5,314 nt of DNA from an uncultured Porphyromonadaceae bacterium (GTDB lineage: Bacteria > Bacteroidota > Bacteroidia > Bacteroidales > Muribaculaceae): the NCBI GenBank assembly GCA_947176615.1, contig CAMWRO010000211.1, positions 1 to 5,314 of the forward strand, given 5' to 3'. The notes beneath the pieces are model-generated. The model was not told the origin of the DNA. It searched no databases and saw nothing but the letters and a program-made list of their open reading frames with translations. Shown one piece after another: positions 1 through 5,290 of the stretch (positions are counted from its first letter, which is position 1; every line of letters begins with the position of its first letter). Position numbers and translations under genes: made by a program.

Positions 1-1286
1 CCGTCTTCAAGCTCGATGCCGTCGGCGATGCGCTGCATGTCGTCCTCGGAGATGTCTTTGTCGGTCCACACATGATAGATTTTCTTCTTGACATACTTGG
101 GATGGGTCAGCTTGGACGCGAGGTCGCCGTCGTTGGTGAGCAGGAGGACGCCGGTGGTGTTGCGGTCGAGTCGTCCCACGGGGTAGATGCGCTCGTCACA
201 GGCTCCCTTGACAATATCCATGACGGTCAGACGGCCGTTGGGGTCATCGCTGGTGGTGACGCAGTCCTTGGGTTTGTTGAGAAGGATGTAGCACTTTCTT
301 TCCAGTGTCACTACCTTGTCATCATACTCGATGGTGTCGTTGTGGGAAATCTTGGTGCCGAGTTCTGTAACGACCTCACCGTTGACCTTTACGAGGCCCT
401 GCTGGATAAACTCGTCGGCTTCGCGGCGAGAGCAGATACCGGCATTGGCCATAAACTTGTTGAGACGGATCTGTTCGTTGGGATCGGGGATGGGCATTTC
501 ATACTCGATGCGCTTGGGACGCGGAGTGAAGCTCTTTCCGCCGTGGGGCATGCCAAACTGGTTCTGGCGCGGCTGCGAGGGCTTGCGGTTGTTGTATCCG
601 CCTTGGCGGTTATTGTTGTTATATCCGCCCTGACGGTTGTTGTTGTATCCGCCTTGGCGGTTGTTGTTGTACCCGCCTTGGTTGTTGTATCCGCCCTGAC
701 GGTTGTTGTTATATCCGCCTTGGGCATTATATCCACCCTGACGGTTGTTGTTGTATCCGCCTTGACGGTTATTGTTGTTATACCCACCCTGACGGTTGTT
801 GTATCCGCCTTGACGGTAGTTGTTGTATCCGCCCTGCTGATGGCGCGGCTGGTAACCACCGGTATTGTTGGCCGGGGTGTAGCCGGTCGATTCGGGTGCA
901 GTCGTTTCAGCTCCTTCCTTGGGTTCGGGAGCGGGTGCCGGGTTCTGTGAATAGTCAGCGGGGACGTGTTGTTGCTGACGTGCCTGATAGCCGCCGTTGT
1001 TATTGTAACGGTTATATCCGCCCTGACGCTGCTGGTAACCGCCGTTGTTGTTGTAACGGTTGTAGCCGCCTTGTTGACGGTTGTTGTTGTAAGGACGGTT
1101 TTGCTGATAGGGACGGTTAGGGTAGTATCCGTTTCCTTGTTGTTGCTGCTGTTCGTCTCCCTGACGGGTATTAAAGTCGTTGTGACGCGAAACTTCGTTG
1201 CGCACTTCGGGATTAGGGTCTGCGCCGCTTACAGGACGGCTTTCCCCGATGCGAGGTCTTTTTACTTTTTTTTCGTTGCTGTCCAT
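1..1286 (-). CDS. rluB: RluB-type 23S rRNA pseudouridine synthase with long Gly/Tyr/Asn-rich N-terminal extension (3' end cut by window)
   Basis: The frame runs open from ATG at 1286-1284 to the left edge, giving 428 visible codons. Residues 1-265 are low complexity: a charged start (MDSNEKKVKRPRIGES), then GGYNRYNNN/GGYQxRQ repeats (73-104), a Pro/Glu-rich spacer, and 11 GGYNN(N)RQ copies (152-235). An S4 RNA-binding domain follows at about 271-320 (IRLNKFMANAGICSRREAD). The catalytic domain begins near 333 (YILLNKPKD) and has the family motif GRLDRNTTGVLLL, with catalytic Asp374. The visible end, GIELED, aligns with the GVQLED of E. coli RluB, so perhaps 80-100 residues are missing. Family members convert one uridine of 23S (RluB, RluE, RluF) or 16S (RsuA) rRNA to pseudouridine. 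RluB is the closest match I can recall, but the target site is inferred. The extension alone is nearly as long as a whole E. coli RluB. No alternative ATG lies nearby in frame, and no Shine-Dalgarno is evident. Confidence 0.92.
   Translation of the reverse strand, partial: MDSNEKKVKRPRIGESRPVSGADPNPEVRNEVSRHNDFNTRQGDEQQQQQGNGYYPNRPYQQNRPYNNNRQQGGYNRYNNNGGYQQRQGGYNRYNNNGGYQARQQQHVPADYSQNPAPAPEPKEGAETTAPESTGYTPANNTGGYQPRHQQGGYNNYRQGGYNNRQGGYNNNNRQGGYNNNRQGGYNAQGGYNNNRQGGYNNQGGYNNNRQGGYNNNRQGGYNNNNRQGGYNNRKPSQPRQNQFGMPHGGKSFTPRPKRIEYEMPIPDPNEQIRLNKFMANAGICSRREADEFIQQGLVKVNGEVVTELGTKISHNDTIEYDDKVVTLERKCYILLNKPKDCVTTSDDPNGRLTVMDIVKGACDERIYPVGRLDRNTTGVLLLTNDGDLASKLTHPKYVKKKIYHVWTDKDISEDDMQRIADGIELED
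582..833 (-). repeat. Tandem array of 11 GGYNN(N)RQ coding repeats inside rluB
   Basis: Eleven copies lie head to tail, encoding residues 152-235. Read in protein order, the units are 8, 7, 9, 8, 6, 8, 6, 8, 8, 9 and 7 residues long, so the period is mostly 24 bases, with gains or losses of whole codons only. Each unit starts GGY, continues with one to four Asn and usually ends Arg-Gln. Copies differ at synonymous positions (CAG/CAA, GGC/GGT/GGG, TAC/TAT, CGT/CGC), so they are not all fresh duplicates. The array is Arg, Tyr, Gly, Asn and Gln only, apart from one Ala and a final Lys. It resembles RGG/YG-type RNA-binding or prion-like disordered segments. Confidence 0.93.
975..1070 (-). repeat. 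Two-copy 48-base coding repeat (GGYNRYNNN-GGYQxRQ) in rluB
   Basis: Residues 73-88 and 89-104 are two copies of a 16-residue unit, GGYNRYNNN followed by GGYQQRQ or GGYQARQ. The unit is related to the larger array nearer the S4 domain but distinct, because it carries an extra Arg-Tyr. A Pro/Glu/Ala-rich spacer of about 47 residues separates the two arrays. Confidence 0.88.
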
Positions 1287-1506
1287 AAATTCTACTTGAT
1301 TAATCTCAGATGTTAAAATTTTAGAGTTGACTCAGCCTCTCGGCGGGTTATATTAGCTTTTAAGTTATTTGTTGATGATTTATATTGTTTTTGAATTGAG
1401 TTTATTAGTTAGTTTGGGAAGTCCTCCAAGATATAGAACCGCATAATGGAAGATATTGTTGAAACAATGGGCCATAAAATGTGGCACTAAAACATAAGTT
1501 TCGATG

Positions 1507-1514
1507 CAAAATTA
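1507..1514 (-). promoter_or_regulatory. Candidate -7 promoter element for rluB
   Basis: On the minus strand this reads TAATTTTG followed by CA, identical to the purB -7 element at 3086-3093. No TTTG-like -33 box sits about 20 bases upstream, so the promoter is only half supported. If used, transcription would begin near 1500 and give rluB a leader of roughly 210 bases. Confidence 0.4.
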
Positions 1515-1542
1515 GCTTTTTTTCGTGGAATAAGCTAATTTT
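1508..1542. repeat. Perfect 11-bp AT-rich inverted repeat overlapping the rluB -7 element
   Basis: AAAATTAGCTT (1508-1518) is mirrored exactly by AAGCTAATTTT (1532-1542) across a 13-base spacer. The left arm covers the candidate -7 element. The right arm runs into more T residues on the plus strand. It could be an operator or a weak AT-rich terminator; the sequence does not decide. Confidence 0.6.
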
Positions 1543-1663
1543 TTTGTGGTAAAAAAGTGGCTAATAATGAATCGGCTGGTTAAAAAATGTGATTTTGTTT
1601 GTCGAGGAGGCCGGTGCGGTGCTATGGAAGGGGTGGATTGTCGCTTATAGATATACGTTTAAA

Positions 1664-1702
1664 TGTTTCCGGCCGGCACGGCTGATGTTCCGGCCGGAAA
1701 CA
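1664..1702 (-). terminator. Strong GC-rich hairpin downstream of purB
   Basis: A perfect 13-bp inverted repeat, TGTTTCCGGCCGG (1664-1676) and its complement at 1690-1702, encloses a 13-base loop. It starts 8 bases beyond the purB stop codon. On the minus strand the stem is followed by TTTAAAC, so the U tract is short. The position and stem strength make it the likely purB terminator, separating purB from rluB. Confidence 0.72.
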
Positions 1703-1710
1703 AATGTCGG

Positions 1711-3054
1711 TTAATATCCTGTATAGCTATGGGGGGACAGTCGTTTCAACTCGGCCTTGACCTCGGGCGAGACTTCAAGAGTGTCGACAAATGTCGCGAT
1801 GGTTTCGGCGGTCACGGTCGTGTTGGTACGGGTGAGGGCCTTCAGGGTCTCGTAGGGGTGGGGGTAGCCTTCGCGACGGAGGATGGTCTGGATTGCTTCG
1901 GCAACGACGCTCCATGTGGAATCAAGGTCGGCATTGATGGCGTTTTCGTTAAGCAGCAGCTTGTTCATGCCCTTCATTGTCGAGGCAATTGCGATGAGAG
2001 AGTGGGCGAGAGGCACACCGATGTTGCGTAGCACGGTCGAGTCGGTCAGGTCGCGTTGCAGTCGTGAGACGGGGAGTTTCTGCGCAAGATGGGAGAGAAT
2101 GGCGTTTGCCATCCCGAGGTTGCCTTCCGAGTTTTCGAAGTCAATAGGGTTGACCTTGTGGGGCATAGCCGACGATCCAACTTCGCCGGCCTTGATTTTC
2201 TGCTTGAAATATTCCATCGAGATGTACATCCACATGTCGCGGTCAAGGTCGAGGATGATGGTGTTGATGCGGCGCAGCGCGTCAAAGAGTGCCGCGAGAT
2301 TGTCGTAGTTGGAAATCTGGGTGGTAAATTCCTCGCGTTCAATGCCGAGTTTGTCGCTCAGGAATCGAGCGCCGAAGTCACGCCAGTCAATAGAAGGAAA
2401 AGCTGTCAGGTGGGCGTTGAAATTGCCGGTCGCACCACCGAATTTACCGCTTACAGGGACAGCGTCAAGCAGTTGGAGCTGGCGGCGCAGACGGTAGGAG
2501 AAAACACGGATTTCTTTGCCGAGACGGGTCGGCGATGCCGGCTGCCCGTGGGTCTTGGCAAGCATGGGGAGGTCTTTCCACTCCTCGGCACGAGCTTCAA
2601 GGTGCTCGATGAGGCCCGTGAGGGCGGGACGGTAAACGTCGCGCAACGCCTCGGCTACCGACATGGGGACCGAGGTGTTGTTGATGTCCTGAGAGGTGAG
2701 GCCGAAGTGGATGTATTCCTTGTATTTTTCAAGTCCGAGAGCGTCGAAATGCTCTTTGAGGAAATATTCGACAGCTTTCACGTCGTGGTTAGTCACGCTT
2801 TCGATTTCTTTGATGCGGGCGGCATCTTTGACAGTGAAATTGCGATAGATGTCACGGAGCTTTTCAGCGACATCGGCAGCAATGTCGGCGAGGGCGGGAA
2901 GTGGAATCTCGCACAGAGAGATGAAGTATTCCACTTCCACGCGCACACGGTAGCGGATTAGGGCAAACTCCGAGAAATACTCGTCGAGACGTTCACTCTT
3001 GCCGCGATAGCGGCCGTCGATAGGGGAAATAGCCGTCAGTTCAGTCAGTTCCAT
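1711..3054 (-). CDS. purB: Adenylosuccinate lyase (PurB), E. coli-type
   Basis: This 447-residue cytosolic enzyme of the fumarase/aspartase superfamily catalyses two steps of purine synthesis: SAICAR to AICAR plus fumarate, and adenylosuccinate to AMP plus fumarate. The N-terminus (MELTELTAISPIDGRYRGKS) closely follows E. coli PurB. The conserved blocks are TNHDVKAVEYFLKE (88-101), THGQPASPT with catalytic His169, and the superfamily signature GSSAMPHKVNPIDFENSEGN (293-312), where Ser295 matches the E. coli catalytic Ser295. LPVSRLQRDLTDSTVLRN (327-344) is also intact. It ends at SPHSYTGY, slightly shorter than E. coli PurB (456 residues), without sign of truncation. It starts about 25 bases downstream of the predicted transcription start and has its own promoter and terminator, so it is probably monocistronic. 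The known enzyme is a homotetramer whose active sites are shared between subunits. Confidence 0.97.
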   Translation of the reverse strand: MELTELTAISPIDGRYRGKSERLDEYFSEFALIRYRVRVEVEYFISLCEIPLPALADIAADVAEKLRDIYRNFTVKDAARIKEIESVTNHDVKAVEYFLKEHFDALGLEKYKEYIHFGLTSQDINNTSVPMSVAEALRDVYRPALTGLIEHLEARAEEWKDLPMLAKTHGQPASPTRLGKEIRVFSYRLRRQLQLLDAVPVSGKFGGATGNFNAHLTAFPSIDWRDFGARFLSDKLGIEREEFTTQISNYDNLAALFDALRRINTIILDLDRDMWMYISMEYFKQKIKAGEVGSSAMPHKVNPIDFENSEGNLGMANAILSHLAQKLPVSRLQRDLTDSTVLRNIGVPLAHSLIAIASTMKGMNKLLLNENAINADLDSTWSVVAEAIQTILRREGYPHPYETLKALTRTNTTVTAETIATFVDTLEVSPEVKAELKRLSPHSYTGY

Positions 3055-3085
3055 AGGTTTTGAGCTTGATTGGTTTTAGTGACTG

Positions 3086-3117
3086 CAAAATTACAACATT
3101 TTTCTTATTCGGGCAAA
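3086..3117 (-). promoter_or_regulatory. Bacteroides-type promoter of purB
   Basis: On the minus strand the -33 box TTTG (3117-3114) is followed by a 20-base spacer and the -7 box TAATTTTG (3093-3086). This matches the Bacteroidota housekeeping sigma consensus. The predicted start near 3079 leaves a leader of about 25 bases before the purB ATG at 3054. Confidence 0.8.
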
Positions 3118-3289
3118 TTGACTGCTGATTGACAGAGAGGTTTGTCCGTGTGTTTTCCAATATCGTATTTTCAGTGGGGCGAGATGTCAACCTTCACAGC
3201 CGAGAGTGTTAATAATGAGTATATTGGCTGTGGATGACAGTGTTTTAGAATAAAATATCCTAATCAGTAAAGTCGCATTAGATTGACTG

Positions 3290-3320
3290 TTGGATAAATT
3301 GACTCAACTTGCTATCTTTG
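3290..3320 (+). promoter_or_regulatory. Bacteroides-type promoter of the DHFR-like gene
   Basis: TTG (3290-3292), a 20-base spacer and TATCTTTG (3313-3320), followed by CAG, form a near-ideal Bacteroidota promoter. Transcription would start around 3326, giving a leader of about 50 bases. The leader ends in the A-rich stretch GAAAAATAAATTCAA before the ATG, which is usual where Shine-Dalgarno pairing is weak. Confidence 0.82.
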
Positions 3321-3375
3321 CAGATTCTTAGAACGTAAAGCACAAAAACGTCTCCGGAAAGAAAAATAAATTCAA

Positions 3376-3912
3376 ATGCGAAAGGTTATTCTTTATATTT
3401 CAACCAGTATTGACGGTTATATCGCAGATTCCAATGGAAAGGTAGACTGGATTGACAGTTGTAACATACCCGAAGATGTTGCCGGGAGCTATGACCGGTT
3501 CATAGCCGACGTTGACACTGTCGTTATGGGGTGGACTACTTATCATCAGATTGTGACCGAGTTGTCCCCTGACGTCTGGGTATATAACGGTCTGCACTCT
3601 TATGTAATCACACATCGTCAGAAAGAGGATGCGGAGGATATTCATTTTACAGATGAACGCCCTTGCGACCTTGTCGGCCGGTTAAAGGAACTGGAAGGAA
3701 AGGATATATGGATCTGCGGAGGCGCATCGGTCGCCAATCAGCTTATGGCTGAAGGACTGGTTGATGTGTTGCATCTGACGGTGCTTCCCGTCACGCTCGG
3801 CAATGGTATACGTCTTTTCAATGACGGTCTGCCGCTTTCGAGATATTCTTTAACCAAGCTCAATCAAAGTGCCGATGTTGTCGAAATGATTTATGCACAT
3901 AAACGAGAGTAG
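3376..3912 (+). CDS. Dihydrofolate reductase family protein (RibD C-terminal domain type)
   Basis: The 178-residue product is a single DHFR-fold/RibD-C domain, the usual length for stand-alone family members such as B. subtilis YyaP and YwjB. Visible motifs are the first strand with ISTSIDGYIA (8-17), DTVVMGWTTY (47-56), which corresponds to a cofactor-side loop, the glycine-rich GGASVANQLM (115-124) expected to contact the NADPH phosphates, and LGNGIRLF (141-148). These proteins are predicted NAD(P)H-dependent reductases, but their substrates are mostly unknown. The gene lacks the active-site pattern of true FolA, so I would not call it the essential dihydrofolate reductase, and it has no deaminase domain as full RibD does. 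It is probably cytosolic, since no signal peptide is seen. The gene stands alone behind its own promoter and converges with the acetyltransferase gene. The start is fixed by the promoter distance and by the family N-terminus. Confidence 0.9.
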   Translation: MRKVILYISTSIDGYIADSNGKVDWIDSCNIPEDVAGSYDRFIADVDTVVMGWTTYHQIVTELSPDVWVYNGLHSYVITHRQKEDAEDIHFTDERPCDLVGRLKELEGKDIWICGGASVANQLMAEGLVDVLHLTVLPVTLGNGIRLFNDGLPLSRYSLTKLNQSADVVEMIYAHKRE

Positions 3913-3962
3913 TTTTTGTCCGGCATTGGTTTTTATCCTCAGTCGACAAGTCCTTAAAATTT

Positions 3963-3987
3963 AGTGCCAAATTTTGCATTTGCCACT
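3963..3987. terminator. Imperfect hairpin between convergent genes (possible terminator of the GNAT gene)
   Basis: AGTGCCAAAT (3963-3972) and ATTTGCCACT (3978-3987) pair over 10 positions with one C-C mismatch and a 5-base loop. It lies 39 bases past the acetyltransferase stop. On the minus strand the stem is followed by AAATTTTAAGG, a poor U tract, so the role is tentative. Confidence 0.45.
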
Positions 3988-4018
3988 TGGGCTCTGCTGT
4001 GATAGCAGTCCCATTTTT
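3988..4018 (+). terminator. Intrinsic terminator of the DHFR-like gene
   Basis: TGGG (3988-3991) and CTGCT (3994-3998) pair with AGCAG (4004-4008) and CCCA (4010-4013), with a small asymmetric internal loop and a 5-base apical loop, followed at once by TTTTT. It lies 76 bases after the stop codon on the plus strand and abuts the 3963-3987 hairpin. Confidence 0.7.
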
Positions 4019-4025
4019 CAATGTT

Positions 4026-4481
4026 TTATTGTTTTTCCAGATAGATCATGTCACGCAATGTCACCCCTTCTTCAATAATCGGAGCGGAGTAATTATCTAT
4101 GAAGAAATTTGGAATACGATGAGAATAGGAATAGCCACAGGATTTATAGAACTTCAGCGTTGAAGGCGTTTCTCCGGTTCCAAGAATAATTTTTTTATTT
4201 GAATGTCGTGATTCGACATATTCAAGCATCCGACGACCGTATCCATGCCGTCTGTATTCAGCATCGACGGCAAGATTTTTTATTTCAAGAGTATTGGAAT
4301 CAAGATTGACGGTTACGCAAACAGCTATAGGCTTACCATTAAACAAGCCGACATAAAGGGTTCCCGAATCAAGATAACGGTCAATCATCGTTTCTGATTC
4401 ATCTCCTATCAAAAGTAGAGGAAGATATTGTTTTTTGTCATCTTCTACCTCGGTGATTGTAAGGTTGTCATTGGTTTTCAT
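4026..4481 (-). CDS. GNAT family N-acetyltransferase (YvbK-like)
   Basis: This 151-residue protein is a single GNAT domain that would transfer an acetyl group from acetyl-CoA to an unidentified amine. The acetyl-CoA pyrophosphate-binding motif A is visible as IKNLAVDAEYRRHGYGRRML (67-86), containing R77-x-x-G80-x-G82, and motif B as STLKFYKSCGYSYSHRIPNF (107-126). The flanking blocks LLLIGDESETMIDRYLDSGTL and the C-terminal IIEEGVTLRDMIYLE resemble B. subtilis YvbK and its relatives more than ribosomal RimI or aminoglycoside acetyltransferases. The substrate cannot be inferred. The ATG at 4481 is preferred because family members start a few residues before the first strand (LTITEVE); the next Met is residue 32, inside the domain. 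It converges with the DHFR-like gene and diverges from the PcfJ relic. A -7 element lies only 4 bases upstream of the start codon. Confidence 0.9.
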   Translation of the reverse strand: MKTNDNLTITEVEDDKKQYLPLLLIGDESETMIDRYLDSGTLYVGLFNGKPIAVCVTVNLDSNTLEIKNLAVDAEYRRHGYGRRMLEYVESRHSNKKIILGTGETPSTLKFYKSCGYSYSHRIPNFFIDNYSAPIIEEGVTLRDMIYLEKQ

Positions 4482-4485
4482 ATTG

Positions 4486-4493
4486 CAAAATTA
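4486..4493 (-). promoter_or_regulatory. Candidate -7 promoter element directly before the GNAT start codon
   Basis: The minus strand reads TAATTTTG then CAAT and the ATG. The box is the same as purB's, but no clear TTTG lies about 20 bases upstream. If active, transcription would start at or within a few bases of the start codon, giving a leaderless or nearly leaderless message. Confidence 0.45.
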
Positions 4494-4550
4494 CCACTTT
4501 TTCATGGGATTTCAGTGCCGATATGCCGCCATTCGTTTTCACCGGCGCGG

Positions 4551-5076
4551 AATCTTCAGCTCACCGCTTGTGGCAAACGTTGTTTTAAGCCAAAGGGCGA
4601 GCAGCCCTTCTTCGCCTACGAACTCTGCCGTGTCAACGAGCAAGCATCGGGTAAGGCGGTATGTATGGACTGCGGTCACGAATGGCAAGAGGTAGGTTTC
4701 GGTATCTATCGTTTCCCCAACTGCGGAGAGAGGGTTGAGATACGCAACAGTCGTAGGACTCCAGCGCACACTTGGCGACTATGTTGACTCATTCGCTTTC
4801 GGCTCTCCGTTGGAGATAAGGGGTGACAACGATGCCTTCCAGCGCATATCCGATGAATGGATATATCCACGCATCAAAGTCCCTGACACCATCATGCGCA
4901 ACGGGTTCAAGGGCGGTTGTTACTATATCCACCCCGTGACGATGTTCCAAGAATTGCTGACCAACCCCAAGGTAGAAACACTGATGAAAGCCAACTAGAT
5001 AAAATTGCTCCGTGACCGCATTGTCCGGCTCATCAATGCCAACACCCACCTAATCAAAGAAAGGATAACGGCATAA
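4551..5076 (+). pseudogene. Collapsed remnant of a PcfJ-domain protein gene from a conjugative element
   Basis: Three pieces of one protein are present in order. Piece one (frame of 4551, to about 4760) has KRCFKPKG and a zinc-ribbon-like stretch, VCMDCGHEWQE then FPNCGERVEIRNSRR. Piece two (frame of 4771) reads LGDYVDSFAFGSPLEIRG, WIYPRIKVPDTI, RNGFKGGCYYI and VETLMKAN. Piece three, after TAG at 4996-4998, reads DRIVRLINANTHLIKERITA and a natural stop at 5074-5076. From memory these match the N-terminal zinc region, the middle and the extreme C-terminus of PcfJ-domain proteins of roughly 400 residues found on Bacteroidales conjugative elements. Damage: a frameshift near 4755-4771 with about 70 residues missing, a lost zinc Cys (Phe, TTC at 4713-4715), the TAG where the family has Gln, and some 200 residues missing before piece three. 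No N-terminal Met in frame is convincing. It is non-functional by inference; the family function is poorly known. Confidence 0.72.
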
Positions 5077-5093
5077 CATAGATTTCATAGTCA

Positions 5094-5132
5094 GAGTGGA
5101 GCGACCTCGGAGGAAGTCGCCCCACTCATTTT
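5094..5132 (+). terminator. Intrinsic terminator after the PcfJ relic
   Basis: GAGTGG (5094-5099) and GCGAC (5101-5105) pair with GTCGC (5116-5120) and CCACTC (5122-5127), with one A-C mismatch and a 10-base loop. ATTTT follows. It lies 17 bases beyond the relic's stop codon, so it is probably the terminator that came with the original gene. Confidence 0.68.
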
Positions 5133-5254
5133 GCCAAAAATTTCGGCCGCCACAGGTGGCGATGGTGCGCGTTATTCGTTCCGAAATAGGTGCTTAAATG
5201 TTCTGCAAATTGATCTGAGATATAAAGGAATAATCCTGTACCGCGAATTGCGCC

Positions 5255-5290
5255 ATGTTGATGTTTACTTTGCAGCAAAAACATCGACAT
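5255..5290. repeat. 12-bp inverted repeat at the right edge
   Basis: ATGTTGATGTTT (5255-5266) pairs with AAACATCGACAT (5279-5290) at 11 of 12 positions, the exception being a T-G wobble, around a 12-base spacer that contains TTTGCAGCA. No T tract follows on the plus strand, so it does not look like a terminator. It may be an operator, a hairpin in a leader, or part of a mobile-element end. Confidence 0.5.

Larger units (their letters stand above)
1287..1663. other. Gene-poor AT-rich region: long rluB leader and upstream sequence
   Basis: No convincing gene lies here on either strand. Reading towards rluB on the minus strand it contains the purB terminator run-out, an AT-rich stretch with an 11-bp inverted repeat (1508-1542), a candidate -7 element (1507-1514), and about 210 bases of probable rluB leader. 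The leader has no recognised riboswitch or leader-peptide pattern. Short plus-strand frames such as the 14-codon one starting at 1446 have no supporting signals. Confidence 0.6.

Noticed and set aside
582..833. Direct repeats considered as a CRISPR array
   Set aside because: There are no unique spacers. The units are contiguous, codon-periodic and translate to a regular protein repeat.
72..950. Long plus-strand open frame rich in Val, Ala, Leu and Ser repeats, resembling a membrane protein
   Set aside because: It is the antisense shadow of the GGYNNNRQ repeats and catalytic domain of rluB. The minus frame has clear S4 and pseudouridine synthase motifs, and the plus frame has none.
966..1316. 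Hydrophobic plus-strand frame of 116 codons
   Set aside because: Antisense shadow of the first rluB repeat block. Its valine and leucine runs simply reflect complementary Asn, Gln and Tyr codons.
1446..1490. 14-codon plus-strand frame (MEDIVETMGHKMWH)
   Set aside because: No promoter or start signal, and it is too short to distinguish from chance in AT-rich DNA.
1604..1650. GAGGAGG followed by a short ATG frame on the plus strand, looking like a ribosome binding site
   Set aside because: The frame closes after eight codons, and Bacteroidota rarely rely on strong Shine-Dalgarno sites.
2089..2961. 290-codon plus-strand frame opposite purB
   Set aside because: Shadow of purB, which aligns along its whole length with known adenylosuccinate lyase and holds the catalytic signature.
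3376..4481. The DHFR-like and acetyltransferase pair considered as an antibiotic-resistance cassette
   Set aside because: Neither protein resembles trimethoprim-resistant Dfr or aminoglycoside acetyltransferases, and no integron or insertion-sequence features surround them.
4539..5049. Minus-strand frames (76 and 86 codons) opposite the relic
   Set aside because: No recognisable motifs. The plus strand carries the PcfJ-like blocks in the expected order, so these are shadows.
5255..5290. Inverted repeat considered as a dif/Xer site or an invertible promoter end
   Set aside because: The 12-base spacer does not fit the 6-base centre of dif sites, and no second copy lies in the window to flank an invertible segment.
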